Positions 27,045-35,238 of a stretch of 64,000 nucleotides of DNA are shown one piece after another; position 1 is the first letter of the stretch, and every line of letters begins with the position of its first letter. The stretch covers positions 62,001 through 126,000 of the forward strand of contig NZ_AUDL01000013.1 of assembly GCF_000425445.1 (NCBI RefSeq), given 5' to 3'. Under the pieces are notes generated by a model that had not been told where the DNA came from, did no database searches, and worked only from the letters and a program-made list of their open reading frames with translations. Position numbers and translations under genes: made by a program. The DNA is from Flavobacterium denitrificans DSM 15936. GTDB lineage: Bacteria; Bacteroidota; Bacteroidia; Flavobacteriales; Flavobacteriaceae.

Positions 27045-27125
27045 ATGAAAACAATAGCAAGAAAAAATACGATGTGTTGTAGCATGATGCAAATGTGCAT
27101 CCCAACTTGCTGTTGCCAAAAGTGA
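27045..27125 (+). CDS. Leader peptide 2, Met/Cys-rich (attenuator)
   Basis: 26 codons: MKTIARKNTMCCSMMQMC followed by IPTCCCQK. It has five Met and six Cys, with CysCys and CysCysCys runs, a composition that is hard to explain other than by sensing Cys/Met supply through ribosome pausing. A hairpin and then an intrinsic terminator follow within 65 bp. Together with leader 1 it makes a tandem pair in front of metY. Confidence 0.78.
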   Translation: MKTIARKNTMCCSMMQMCIPTCCCQK

Positions 27126-27140
27126 AAGATAAAATCTTTG

Positions 27141-27191
27141 TTATAGTTTCAACTATAAGCCCTTTTGGTCGCCATCCGAAAGGGCTTTTTT
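27141..27191 (+). terminator. Attenuator 2: anti-terminator hairpin overlapping a terminator
   Basis: Hairpin TTATAGTT / AACTATAA (27141-27158) overlaps by two bases the terminator AAGCCCTTT / AAAGGGCTT (27157-27187) with its T-run to 27191. The overlap makes them partly exclusive. Confidence 0.78.
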
Positions 27192-27214
27192 ATTTACCAT
27201 TTAAAATTAAAATC

Positions 27215-27394
27215 ATGAAAACATTAAATTCCATAGCAGTAGAATATTTATTGAGAAACGATTCTCAAAACAATAATAAATCAGAAGATATCACAAGAGA
27301 AGTGAGCAGAATAAATTCAGAGCAATATCTGAGAAATCAAAAATCATTGTTGCTTCAAATGTATGAATTGGAAGAAGGCGACTTTTTTGCTTAA
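27215..27394 (+). CDS. Small protein of the metY operon
   Basis: 59 residues from ATG 27215 (MKTLNSIAVEYLLRN start); a longer frame beginning at 27095 would run through the terminator and is rejected. Charged, without membrane segment or signal peptide. The C-terminal part SLLLQMYELEEGDFF resembles the end of the other attenuator-linked small protein at 30664 (SLLFLMYSKENETLF). Position between attenuator and metY in both cases suggests a conserved role in sulfur amino-acid metabolism, but the function is unknown. Confidence 0.65.
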   Translation: MKTLNSIAVEYLLRNDSQNNNKSEDITREVSRINSEQYLRNQKSLLLQMYELEEGDFFA

Positions 27395-27473
27395 GCCAAT
27401 TCAAACCAATTATAATTTAAAAAATCAATTACACTATATATAGTATTAACAATATCTAAAAAACTAAGAAATC

Positions 27474-28778
27474 ATGAGTACACAAAAATTTGCAACAAAC
27501 GCATTACACGCAGGACACGATGTTACTAAAAACGCAGGAACTAGAGCTGTGCCTATTTATCAAACTTCATCATATGTATTTAATAATGCTGATCACGCTG
27601 CCAATTTATTTGGTCTTGCCGAAGCGGGATTTATTTACACACGATTAAATAATCCAACAAATGACGTATTGGAACAACGTCTCGCCACCCTTGAAGGTGG
27701 CATTGGAGCAGTAGTAACGGCATCAGGAGCATCGGCAATTTCGACAACATTATTAACACTATTAAGAGCCGGGGATCATATCGTTGCTTCAAACAGTTTA
27801 TACGGCGGAACTTATAATTTATTAAGTGTGACTTTGCCACGATTAGGAATTACCACCACTTTTGTAGACCCTTCAAAACCAGAAAACTTCACCAAAGCTG
27901 CAAAAGAAAATACGAGAGCTTTTTTTGTGGAATCATTAGGAAATCCAAAGCTTGATGTTTTGGACTTAAAAGGAATTTCGGCGGAAGCCAAAGCATTCAA
28001 AGTGCCGTTTATAGTAGATAATACAGTTGCGACACCTTATTTATTAAACCCAATTAAATATGGTGCCGATATTGTAATTCATTCCTTGACTAAATATATT
28101 GCCGGAAACGGAACTTCATTAGGTGGCGTTATCATCGATGCTGGAAATTTTGATTGGGCAAACGGAAAATTCCCTGAATTTACAGAGCCTTCAGCTGGAT
28201 ATCATGGATTAGTATATCACGAAGCGCTTGGAAATGCTGCTTTTATTGCAAAAGCCAGAATCGAAGGTCTGCGTGATTTTGGCTCGGCTTTGAGTCCGTT
28301 TAACGCATTCCAGATTATTCAGGGATTAGAAACCTTGCCAATCCGAATTAAAAAACACAGCGAAAATGCTTTGGCCTTGGCTGAATGGCTTGAGAAACAA
28401 GATGAGGTGGTTTGGGTAAATTATCCAGGTTTGAAATCAAGCAAATACCACGATTTAGCAAAACAATATTTGCCAGAAGGACAAAGCGGGATTATCACGT
28501 TTGGTTTAAAAGGCGGTTTTGATGCTGCAAAAAAAGTAGTTGATGAAACAAAATTATTCTCATTGCTGGCTAATATTGGTGATACAAAGTCATTAATCAT
28601 ACATCCAGCAAGTACTACGCACCAACAATTGTCTGAAGAAGATCAATTGTCAACTGGGGTTTCTAAAGATTTAATCCGACTTTCTGTCGGGATCGAAGAT
28701 ATCGAGGATTTAATTGCCGATTTGCAAGCGGTTTTCGAAAGCGTTACACAAGCGCAATACAGCATCAATAAAAATTAG
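27474..28778 (+). CDS. metY: O-acetylhomoserine sulfhydrylase
   Basis: 434 residues, the length of the OAH-sulfhydrylase branch of the Cys/Met PLP family (longer than MetB/MetZ). It makes homocysteine from O-acetylhomoserine and sulfide. PLP-binding Lys207 is in HSLTKYIAGNG; the tyrosine motif IYTRLNNPTNDVLEQRL and the end segment HPASTTHQQLSEEDQ are typical. Preceded by two attenuators and the small gene, so cysteine/methionine shortage would raise it. A second PLP enzyme of the family, metZ, lies 7 kb downstream. Confidence 0.93.
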   Translation: MSTQKFATNALHAGHDVTKNAGTRAVPIYQTSSYVFNNADHAANLFGLAEAGFIYTRLNNPTNDVLEQRLATLEGGIGAVVTASGASAISTTLLTLLRAGDHIVASNSLYGGTYNLLSVTLPRLGITTTFVDPSKPENFTKAAKENTRAFFVESLGNPKLDVLDLKGISAEAKAFKVPFIVDNTVATPYLLNPIKYGADIVIHSLTKYIAGNGTSLGGVIIDAGNFDWANGKFPEFTEPSAGYHGLVYHEALGNAAFIAKARIEGLRDFGSALSPFNAFQIIQGLETLPIRIKKHSENALALAEWLEKQDEVVWVNYPGLKSSKYHDLAKQYLPEGQSGIITFGLKGGFDAAKKVVDETKLFSLLANIGDTKSLIIHPASTTHQQLSEEDQLSTGVSKDLIRLSVGIEDIEDLIADLQAVFESVTQAQYSINKN

Positions 28779-28804
28779 GTTTTTTTGTTTTTTGTTTGAA
28801 AAAT

Positions 28805-28842
28805 TGCCTTTAGCGGTGTGGTGCCGCTAAGGGTGATTTTTT
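28805..28842 (+). terminator. Likely terminator after metY
   Basis: Stem CCTTTAGCGG / CCGCTAAGG around TGTGGTG, then GTGA and six T residues. Confidence 0.7.
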
Positions 28843-28866
28843 ATGAATAAAAATTTCAAAATAAAA

Positions 28867-28993
28867 TTTCACCATATAAGCAATATAAGTTCATTTAGTA
28901 GAGACGTACCGCAGTGCGTCTAACTCGAAACATGAGGTTTCTAAATTGTAAACATTTGATATTAAATGAACTTATATTGCTTATATGGTTAAA
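28867..28993. mobile_element. MITE-like element with 27-bp perfect terminal inverted repeats
   Basis: Perfect inverted arms of 27 bp at 28871-28897 and 28963-28989 (left arm begins ACCATATAAGCAATATAAGT). With one mismatch the arms extend 4 bp further out. Inside are a smaller hairpin AGACG / CGTCT (28902-28921) and GAAAC ATGAG GTTTC. No reading frame, so it would be non-autonomous. It splits metY from the homoserine-dehydrogenase-like gene. Whether it is mobile or a structured repeat is open. Confidence 0.7.
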
Positions 28994-29013
28994 CATTTAA
29001 AAAGTGAGAAATT

Positions 29014-30102
29014 ATGTCAAAGCTTAAAATAAATATTATTCTTTTTGGGATTGGAAATATTGGAAGCACTTTAATCAATCAGATTATCGAAAGTCAGGAA
29101 TTTTTTCTGCAAAGTAAAAACGTCGATTTTCATTTTCCTATTATAACTAACTCAACCGTTGCTTTTTTCGAGAAGGAAGGCGTGGGGTATTCATGGGAAA
29201 CCAATTTTAGAGAATTGGCGGTGCCTTTTAGAGTAGAGGATATTGTAGAATTTGCAAAAGAAAATGAATTTGAAAATTTGATTGCCGTTGATGCTACAGC
29301 CAGCGATGAGTTGATTGGCCATTATAATACGCTGATTGAAAGCGGATTTAATATTGTGGCGGTAAATAAAAAAGCCAATACACTCCCAATCGATCTTTAT
29401 AAAAAGCTGAGAGAAAATTTAAAAAAATACGACAAAGAGTTCTTGTATGAAACATCGGTTGATACTGGATTTCCAGTTTTGCAAACTTTAAGAGATTTGT
29501 ATTATTCGGGCGAAAAAATCACAAAAATCAGAGGTGTTTTTTCTGATCATCTGAGTTATATTTTCAATAGATTTTCCGCAGAAGAAAATTCTTTTTCAGC
29601 TATTTTGAAAGATGCCAGTCTCCTCGGATTAATGCGTTCTACTTTCAAAGAAGATTTGTCAGGAAATGATACAGCTCGAAAATTATTGATTTTGACTCGC
29701 GAAATCGGGAAAGAGTTCGAATTAGCAGATATAAAAATCAATCCTATTATAAGAGAAGAGCATTTAGAGAAAAACGGAATACTAAATAAAGACGCCATTG
29801 ACAAATCGTATAAAATAGCAAAAATCACGCAGCCCGAAAATCATGTGTTGCGATATGTAGGTGAATTTGATGTTGAGAAAAACACGCTCGAGGTTAAATT
29901 GGTTTCAGAACCTATTACATCAGCAATTGGCCAATTGAAAGGATCAGATACCATTTTTGAAATTTATACGCAATCTTATACAAATGTTCCTATTGTCATA
30001 CAAAGCGCATCACCTACAAAACAGGCAATTTCAAGAGGAATTATTACCGATATTTTGAAAGTTGCCGAAAAAATTAAAAACAAAGAAGCAGTTTGGCTTT
30101 AA
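29014..30102 (+). CDS. Divergent homoserine-dehydrogenase-like protein
   Basis: 362 residues, aligning with the C-terminal half of ThrA in this window. NAD(P)-binding FGIGNIGSTLINQII at 11-25 and the Lys in NKKANTL are kept. The homoserine-binding region is altered: ThrA has GYTEPDPREDLCGNDVGRK, this protein LMRSTFKEDLSGNDTARK, so the glutamate that contacts homoserine is lost while the two Asp and the Lys remain; the FSGTLSY loop has become FSDHLSY. It may use another substrate or act as a subunit. Homoserine dehydrogenase activity is uncertain. It follows the MITE-like element. Confidence 0.8.
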   Translation: MSKLKINIILFGIGNIGSTLINQIIESQEFFLQSKNVDFHFPIITNSTVAFFEKEGVGYSWETNFRELAVPFRVEDIVEFAKENEFENLIAVDATASDELIGHYNTLIESGFNIVAVNKKANTLPIDLYKKLRENLKKYDKEFLYETSVDTGFPVLQTLRDLYYSGEKITKIRGVFSDHLSYIFNRFSAEENSFSAILKDASLLGLMRSTFKEDLSGNDTARKLLILTREIGKEFELADIKINPIIREEHLEKNGILNKDAIDKSYKIAKITQPENHVLRYVGEFDVEKNTLEVKLVSEPITSAIGQLKGSDTIFEIYTQSYTNVPIVIQSASPTKQAISRGIITDILKVAEKIKNKEAVWL

Positions 30103-30410
30103 GTGGTTTTTTAAATAGTAGAAAAAAAGTTCTTTGAAAGATTGAAACAGAAAAAGTTAGTTAATTTTTGTAAGATAAAACTGTTATTTTGTTAAATTGT
30201 GATTTTGTAAGATGTTTTTTGACGATAAAAATGTGTTTTTTAACGTTTTTTTAGAAAAAATAAGCTTTTGTAACTTGGAAAATTAAAAAAAAAGTCGCAA
30301 ATTTGTAAGACAAGTAAGGTTTGTTAAAAACAGGCGCTTAATTGTTAAAAAATAAATGACTATTTCCTTTTAGATCTTAATCAAATCTAAAAGTTATTAA
30401 AGAAAAGTAA

Positions 30411-30512
30411 ATGCAAGATTTAATTAAAATAGAATTCAAATCACAGATGAATAAGTCCCTACAGATGAACAAGATGTTTAACGTCGCACGTATTTGTGTA
30501 TGCGTCTGTTGA
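30411..30512 (+). CDS. Leader peptide 3, ending Cys-Val-Cys-Val-Cys (attenuator)
   Basis: The longest frame has 33 codons; shorter starts at 30447, 30465 or 30474 are equally possible (for example MNKMFNVARICVCVC). All end ARICVCVC followed by TGA, three Cys codons in the last five, so a cysteine-starved ribosome would pause at the end. A hairpin and a terminator follow. The alternating Cys/Val codons are a distinctive sign. No gene function beyond attenuation is proposed. A 9-bp hairpin (CTTTTAGAT / ATCTAAAAG, 30367-30393) lies just upstream. Confidence 0.7.
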   Translation: MQDLIKIEFKSQMNKSLQMNKMFNVARICVCVC

Positions 30513-30527
30513 TACTAAAAGTATATA

Positions 30528-30584
30528 TAAGTTTCTATAAAAACTTAAACCCTTTTGGTATTAAAAATCCAAAAGGGTTTTTTT
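30528..30584 (+). terminator. Attenuator 3: hairpin overlapping a terminator
   Basis: Hairpin TAAGTTT / AAACTTA (30528-30547) abuts the terminator stem AAACCCTTTTGG / CCAAAAGGGTTT (30547-30580) followed by T residues. Same layout as attenuator 2. Confidence 0.8.
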
Positions 30585-30663
30585 ATTCATTTTGATTAAC
30601 ATAACACAGATTTAAAGAAAAAGTAAAGATTATAAAACGCAAACTAACTTAAACTTAAATATC

Positions 30664-30864
30664 ATGAGCACATTAAACTACTTAAGAAAAAAGATTACAA
30701 CTTTCAAAAGCATCAAAAATGAAAGAAACAATCCGCCTCCAACAAATGAGTTGATCCACCCAAGTTTCGGAATCACGGAGACAGATAAAAAAGAGGTGAG
30801 AAAAGAACCAAATTCTTTATTGTTCTTGATGTATTCAAAAGAGAATGAAACGCTTTTTATCTAA
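30664..30864 (+). CDS. Small protein downstream of attenuator 3
   Basis: 66 residues: basic N-terminal part (LNYLRKKITTFKSIKNERNN), Pro-rich centre, and C-terminal SLLFLMYSKENETLF that matches the end of the small protein before metY. No signal peptide or membrane segment. It lies between the Cys attenuator and the SAM-I riboswitch of metX, so it is expected to be made when cysteine is short. Function unknown. Confidence 0.62.
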   Translation: MSTLNYLRKKITTFKSIKNERNNPPPTNELIHPSFGITETDKKEVRKEPNSLLFLMYSKENETLFI

Positions 30865-31084
30865 ATCGAAAAGCATCATAAAATAGGGTAAAACCCGCTT
30901 AATTTTACTGGGCAGTTTGTTCGGTAATTTTTTGCGTATAATAGTTTTTCATAATTAAGAAGAGAGATTGTCATATTTATTAATTGATGTCAATTTTTTT
31001 GACTTTATGACTTTTATCCCGAGGCTTCAGGATCGACTTATTCTAAAGGATGTTTAAGAAATGGAGGAATCAGTTTCGATAAAA

Positions 31085-31116
31085 TTTGCTAGTTTAAGAA
31101 ATAAGTAGTTAATTTG
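31085..31116 (+). promoter_or_regulatory. Promoter of the metX riboswitch transcript
   Basis: -33 TTTG (31085-31088), 20-bp spacer, -7-like TTAATTTG (31109-31116), about 30 bp ahead of the SAM-I element. Confidence 0.55.
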
Positions 31117-31145
31117 CACCGTTAAGTTCAAAAACGTATTGAAAT

Positions 31146-31250
31146 GTTATAAAGAAAGGAGGAGGGATTAGACCCGATGAATCCTTAGCAACCCTTCGTT
31201 AATTCGAAGAAGGTGCTGCATTCTACCACGCCCAAACGTGGAAAGATAAC
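31146..31250 (+). promoter_or_regulatory. SAM-I (S-box) riboswitch before metX-thrA
   Basis: Conserved S-box core in order: GAGGGATTAGACCCGATGAA, then CCTTAGCAACCC, GAAGGTGCT, TTCTACC and AAAGATAAC. P1 is closed by GTTAT (31146-31150) with ATAAC (31246-31250); P4 is CCACG / CGTGG. SAM binding is expected to lower metX-thrA expression. After the aptamer, CTTTCTTT (about 31281) can pair with AAAGAAAG in the 5' arm of P1, a possible alternative structure; no strong terminator is seen, so control may be at translation. Confidence 0.92.
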
Positions 31251-31326
31251 AACAAGAATTTTTCTAGTTTCAAACTCTAGACTTTCTTTCTAATATTTCC
31301 ACATACAAATCAATTAATAAAAAGAT

Positions 31327-32316
31327 TTGAAATTGGAAAATATACCAAATCCCATCATAATTCAAGATTTCATCACAGAAAGTGGTGCGATATTTTCATC
31401 ATTACCGTTAAGTTTTACGCTTTCTGGCTTGCCGTTGCATACTGCGCCAATTGTTTTGGTCAATCATGCTTTGACCGGAAATGCGCAAGTAACTGGCGAA
31501 AACGGCTGGTGGAATGATTTGATTGGCGACGGAAAAACAATTGACACCAACAAATACACAATTTTAGCCTTTAATGTTCCTGGAAATGGAAATGATTCAT
31601 TCCTAATCGAAAATTATCAAGATTTTACAACTAGAGATGTTGCGCGCATTTTTATTAAAGGTTTGAGAGCATTGAATATTGAAAAAGTGTTTGCTGTAAT
31701 TGGGGGTTCTGTTGGCGGCGGAATCGCGTGGGAGATTTTGGCATTGGAACCAAATATTACAGAACATTTAATTCCGATTGCAACCGACTGGAAATCGACG
31801 GATTGGATGATTGCAAATTGTTACCTGCAGGAGCAAATTTTGAATAATTCATCCCGACCAATTGAAGACGCCAGAATTCATGCCATGCTCTGTTATCGAT
31901 CTCCGGAATCATTCAAAGAAAAATTTCAGCGAACCATCAATCAGGATCTTTTGATTTTTAATATCGAAAGTTGGTTGGATCATCACGGGAAAAAATTGCA
32001 AAAAAGATTTCAATTGGCTTCTTATAAATTGATGAACCAATTGCTCAAAACCATAGACATTACTCGAAATAGTGAGGATTTTGAAACTTTAATGTCTAAA
32101 ACGCCGGCATCGATTCATATTATCGGAATCAATTCGGATTTGTTTTTTACGCCAAAAGAAAACCTGGAAACCTATCAAGAATTAAAAAGGTTTAAAGACA
32201 ATGTTTTTTACAGCGAAATTGATTCGGTTCACGGACATGACGCTTTTTTAATCGAGTACAAACAATTAGATCATTTACTTGCCGATATTTTTAAGGCAGA
32301 AACAATAGCAAAATAA
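31327..32316 (+). CDS. metX: Homoserine O-acetyltransferase-like alpha/beta hydrolase
   Basis: About 329 residues. No ATG exists near the start; TTG at 31327 or 31333 is used, supported by the riboswitch just upstream and homology-like content from the first residues. Alpha/beta-hydrolase nucleophile elbow GGSVGGG (Ser near 128) and C-terminal SVHGHDAFL with the catalytic His. It acylates homoserine for MetY/MetZ. Whether the acyl donor is acetyl- or succinyl-CoA cannot be read from sequence. The stop is 1 bp before thrA. Confidence 0.85.
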   Translation: MKLENIPNPIIIQDFITESGAIFSSLPLSFTLSGLPLHTAPIVLVNHALTGNAQVTGENGWWNDLIGDGKTIDTNKYTILAFNVPGNGNDSFLIENYQDFTTRDVARIFIKGLRALNIEKVFAVIGGSVGGGIAWEILALEPNITEHLIPIATDWKSTDWMIANCYLQEQILNNSSRPIEDARIHAMLCYRSPESFKEKFQRTINQDLLIFNIESWLDHHGKKLQKRFQLASYKLMNQLLKTIDITRNSEDFETLMSKTPASIHIIGINSDLFFTPKENLETYQELKRFKDNVFYSEIDSVHGHDAFLIEYKQLDHLLADIFKAETIAK

Positions 32317-32317
32317 A

Positions 32318-34732
32318 ATGAAAGTATTAAAATTTGGAGGCAAATCGTTATCAAACGGAGAAGGACTTAACAAAGTAGTTTCAATCATTTCAGACAAAGT
32401 AAATCAAGGTGAACAAATTGCCGTAGTTGTTTCTGCGCGCGGTAATGCAACAGATGAATTAGAAGATATTTTAAGAATTGCCGCTAAAAACGGAAATTAT
32501 AAGCCATTATTGGAAAGCTTCAAAGTGTATCAAACTTCGGATTATCCGCAAGTTGATTTGTCTGAAGAATTCAGTATTTTGGATAAACTTTTTGAGGGAG
32601 TTAGCCTTATTGGTGATTACAGCAGTAAAATTAAAGATCAGATTTTGTCTAAAGGCGAATTGCTTTCGGCTAAATTATTAACTGCGATTTTGATTGAAAA
32701 AGGGATTCCTGCAAACTTTGTTGATACAAGAGAATTGCTTAAAACCGATTCGAAATTTGGCGACGCTCAGCCTTTGGAACAACTTTCAAAGAAAAACGTA
32801 ATCAATTATTTCAAACTTCATAACGGAGAAACGGTGAATATCGTAACAGGCTTCATTGGTTCAAACAACAACAACGACACTACGACTTTAGGAAGAAACG
32901 GAAGCAATTATACGGCTTCATTAATTGCGAATTACTTAAATGCCGAAGAACTTCAAAACTTCACGCACGTTGACGGAATTTATACAGCTAATCCTGATTT
33001 AGTTGCTGATGCTAAAAAAATCGAATATTTGTCGTTTAATGAAGCAAACGAGTTGGCTAATTTTGGTGCAACGATTCTTCATGCAAAAACAATTATTCCG
33101 TTATTGGAAAAAAATATTCCGCTTCGTATTTTAAATACATTCAATCACGAAAATCACGGAACTTTAATCACGTCAAATTCACAAAAAGAAGGAATTAAAA
33201 CGCTTTCGGTTTTAGAAAATGTTTCGCTTGTAAATCTTGAAGGACGTGGATTATTAGGGAAAGCGGGAGTTGATGCCCGAATTTTCAAAGTAATGGGCGA
33301 TCACAACATCAGTGTAAGTATTATTTCACAAGGTTCTTCAGAAAGAGGAATTGGATTGGTTGTTGCAAAAGACAAAGCGACGCTTGCAATGGTTGAATTG
33401 GAAAAAGAGTTCGAAAACGACTTTTATTCTAAAGATGTAAACCAAATTACGGTAACAGATAATGTATCAGTGATTTCAATTATTGGTCAGGATTTGAGCA
33501 CTTTCCATAAACCATATACAGCTTTAATCAAAAACAAAATTGTTCCAATTTTATTCAACAACACGGTTACAGGTAAAAACGTGAGTTTGGTTGTTAAAAA
33601 AGAAGAATTAAACAAAGCTTTAAACGTAATTCACGGAGAGATTTTTGGAGTTTCTAAAAAAATCAACATTGCAATTTTTGGCCATGGATTAGTGGGAGGA
33701 ACTTTGATCAATCAAATTTTAGAATCGGCTTCTGCAATTGAAAAACGTAAAGACATTAAGCTGAATGTTTTTGCCATTGCCAATTCTAAAAAACTGCTTT
33801 TAAATAAAAATGGAGTAACTTCAAATTGGAAAAATGATATCCAAACAAAAGGAGAAGCTTATACGCTGAATGATATTATTGCTTACGCAAATGAATACCA
33901 TTTAGAGAATTTAATTGCCATAGATAATACAGCAAGTGCATCATTCGTAGAAAATTATATTCCGCTTGTAGAAAGCAGTTTTGATTTGATTTCTTCAAAT
34001 AAAGTGGCTAATACATTGACTTATGGTTTTTATAAAGAATTAAGAAAAGCTTTAGCAGAAAATCAAAAGAATTATCTATACGAAACCAATGTTGGAGCAG
34101 GTTTACCATTAATTGACACAATCAAATTACTGCATCTTTCAGGAGAAAACATCACAAAAATTAAAGGAGTTTTCTCTGGAACTTTGAGTTATTTATTCAA
34201 TAATTTTTCTGCAAAAGATGCGCCTTTCAGCGAGATTTTGCAAGAAGCAATTGATAACGGATATACAGAACCAGATCCGCGCGAGGATTTATGCGGAAAT
34301 GATGTGGGAAGAAAATTATTGATTTTGGCAAGAGAATTAGATTTGCAGAATGAATTTGAAGAAATCTCAATTCAGAATTTAATTCCGGAACATTTAAGAG
34401 AAGGAAACGTTTCTGATTTCTTGACGAAATTAAAAGAATTCGATCCAATTTACGAGAAAATAAAAGCCGAACAACAGCCAAATCACGTGTTGAGATACAT
34501 TGGTGAGCTGTCTGGAGATTTGCAAAATGATAAAGGAAATTTAGAAGTAAAATTAGTTTCAGTACCAAAAGATACTGCATTAGGCGGATTAAAAGGTTCT
34601 GATTCTTTCTTCGAAATTTACACAGAATCGTACGGAGATCGTCCAATTGTTATTCAAGGAGCCGGTGCAGGTTCTGCGGTAACAGCAAGAGGGGTTTTCG
34701 GCGATATTTTGAGATTGTCTGACAAAGGATAA
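32318..34732 (+). CDS. thrA: Bifunctional aspartokinase / homoserine dehydrogenase
   Basis: 804 residues. N-terminal aspartokinase (KFGGKSLSNGEG at 4-15, VVSARGNATDELEDI), central ACT regulatory repeats (about 310-450), C-terminal homoserine dehydrogenase (GHGLVGGTLINQIL near 454, NKVANTL, ETNVGAGLPLIDTI, GYTEPDPREDLCGNDVGRK near 648). It supplies homoserine for methionine and threonine. Downstream thr genes are absent here, so in this operon it serves methionine. Controlled with metX by the SAM-I element. Confidence 0.95.
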   Translation: MKVLKFGGKSLSNGEGLNKVVSIISDKVNQGEQIAVVVSARGNATDELEDILRIAAKNGNYKPLLESFKVYQTSDYPQVDLSEEFSILDKLFEGVSLIGDYSSKIKDQILSKGELLSAKLLTAILIEKGIPANFVDTRELLKTDSKFGDAQPLEQLSKKNVINYFKLHNGETVNIVTGFIGSNNNNDTTTLGRNGSNYTASLIANYLNAEELQNFTHVDGIYTANPDLVADAKKIEYLSFNEANELANFGATILHAKTIIPLLEKNIPLRILNTFNHENHGTLITSNSQKEGIKTLSVLENVSLVNLEGRGLLGKAGVDARIFKVMGDHNISVSIISQGSSERGIGLVVAKDKATLAMVELEKEFENDFYSKDVNQITVTDNVSVISIIGQDLSTFHKPYTALIKNKIVPILFNNTVTGKNVSLVVKKEELNKALNVIHGEIFGVSKKINIAIFGHGLVGGTLINQILESASAIEKRKDIKLNVFAIANSKKLLLNKNGVTSNWKNDIQTKGEAYTLNDIIAYANEYHLENLIAIDNTASASFVENYIPLVESSFDLISSNKVANTLTYGFYKELRKALAENQKNYLYETNVGAGLPLIDTIKLLHLSGENITKIKGVFSGTLSYLFNNFSAKDAPFSEILQEAIDNGYTEPDPREDLCGNDVGRKLLILARELDLQNEFEEISIQNLIPEHLREGNVSDFLTKLKEFDPIYEKIKAEQQPNHVLRYIGELSGDLQNDKGNLEVKLVSVPKDTALGGLKGSDSFFEIYTESYGDRPIVIQGAGAGSAVTARGVFGDILRLSDKG

Positions 34733-34812
34733 TTGATTTTGAATTTTAGATTTTAGAGTTCAGATTTTAGATTGAAATCTGAAGCCAAACAAAAACAAAA
34801 AATAACAACACA

Positions 34813-35238
34813 ATGAAAGTAACTTTAAACAGAGTAAATGACGCATTTCATTTCAAAGTAAAAAATGAGCGCGGACACGTAGTTGACGTTGACAGCAGAG
34901 CCGAATTTGGCGGAAGCGATTTAGGTGCAAGTCCAATGGAATTGGTATTAATGGGGGTTGCAGGATGCAGCGCTATTGATATGATTTCAATTTTGAAAAA
35001 GCAACGTCAGGAAATCACTTCTTTCAATGCTGAGGTTGAGGGTACACGCGTACAAATCGAGGAAGCAAAACCTTTCAAAGAAATTGATGTGGTTTTCTAT
35101 TTAGAAGGAGAAATCAACCCAGAAAAAGCTAAAAAAGCGGCACAGCTTTCTTTCGAGAAATATTGTTCAGTTGCCAAAACAGTTGAGCCAACAGCAACAA
35201 TCAAATACAAGGTAGTTTTAAACAACGAAGCTTTGTAA
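34813..35238 (+). CDS. OsmC family protein
   Basis: 141 residues with the OsmC/Ohr fold and the two family cysteines: Cys52 in MGVAGCSAID and Cys118 in FEKYCSVAKTV. Family members reduce organic peroxides or act on sulfur compounds. Between thrA and metZ, about 80 bp from the former, it probably belongs to the met operon, pointing to a thiol- or peroxide-related task; the precise substrate is unknown. Confidence 0.88.
   Translation: MKVTLNRVNDAFHFKVKNERGHVVDVDSRAEFGGSDLGASPMELVLMGVAGCSAIDMISILKKQRQEITSFNAEVEGTRVQIEEAKPFKEIDVVFYLEGEINPEKAKKAAQLSFEKYCSVAKTVEPTATIKYKVVLNNEAL

Noticed and set aside
27095..27214. In-frame N-terminal extension of the small protein before metY
   Set aside because: It would translate across attenuator 2 and overlap leader peptide 2 in another frame; the ATG at 27215 fits better.
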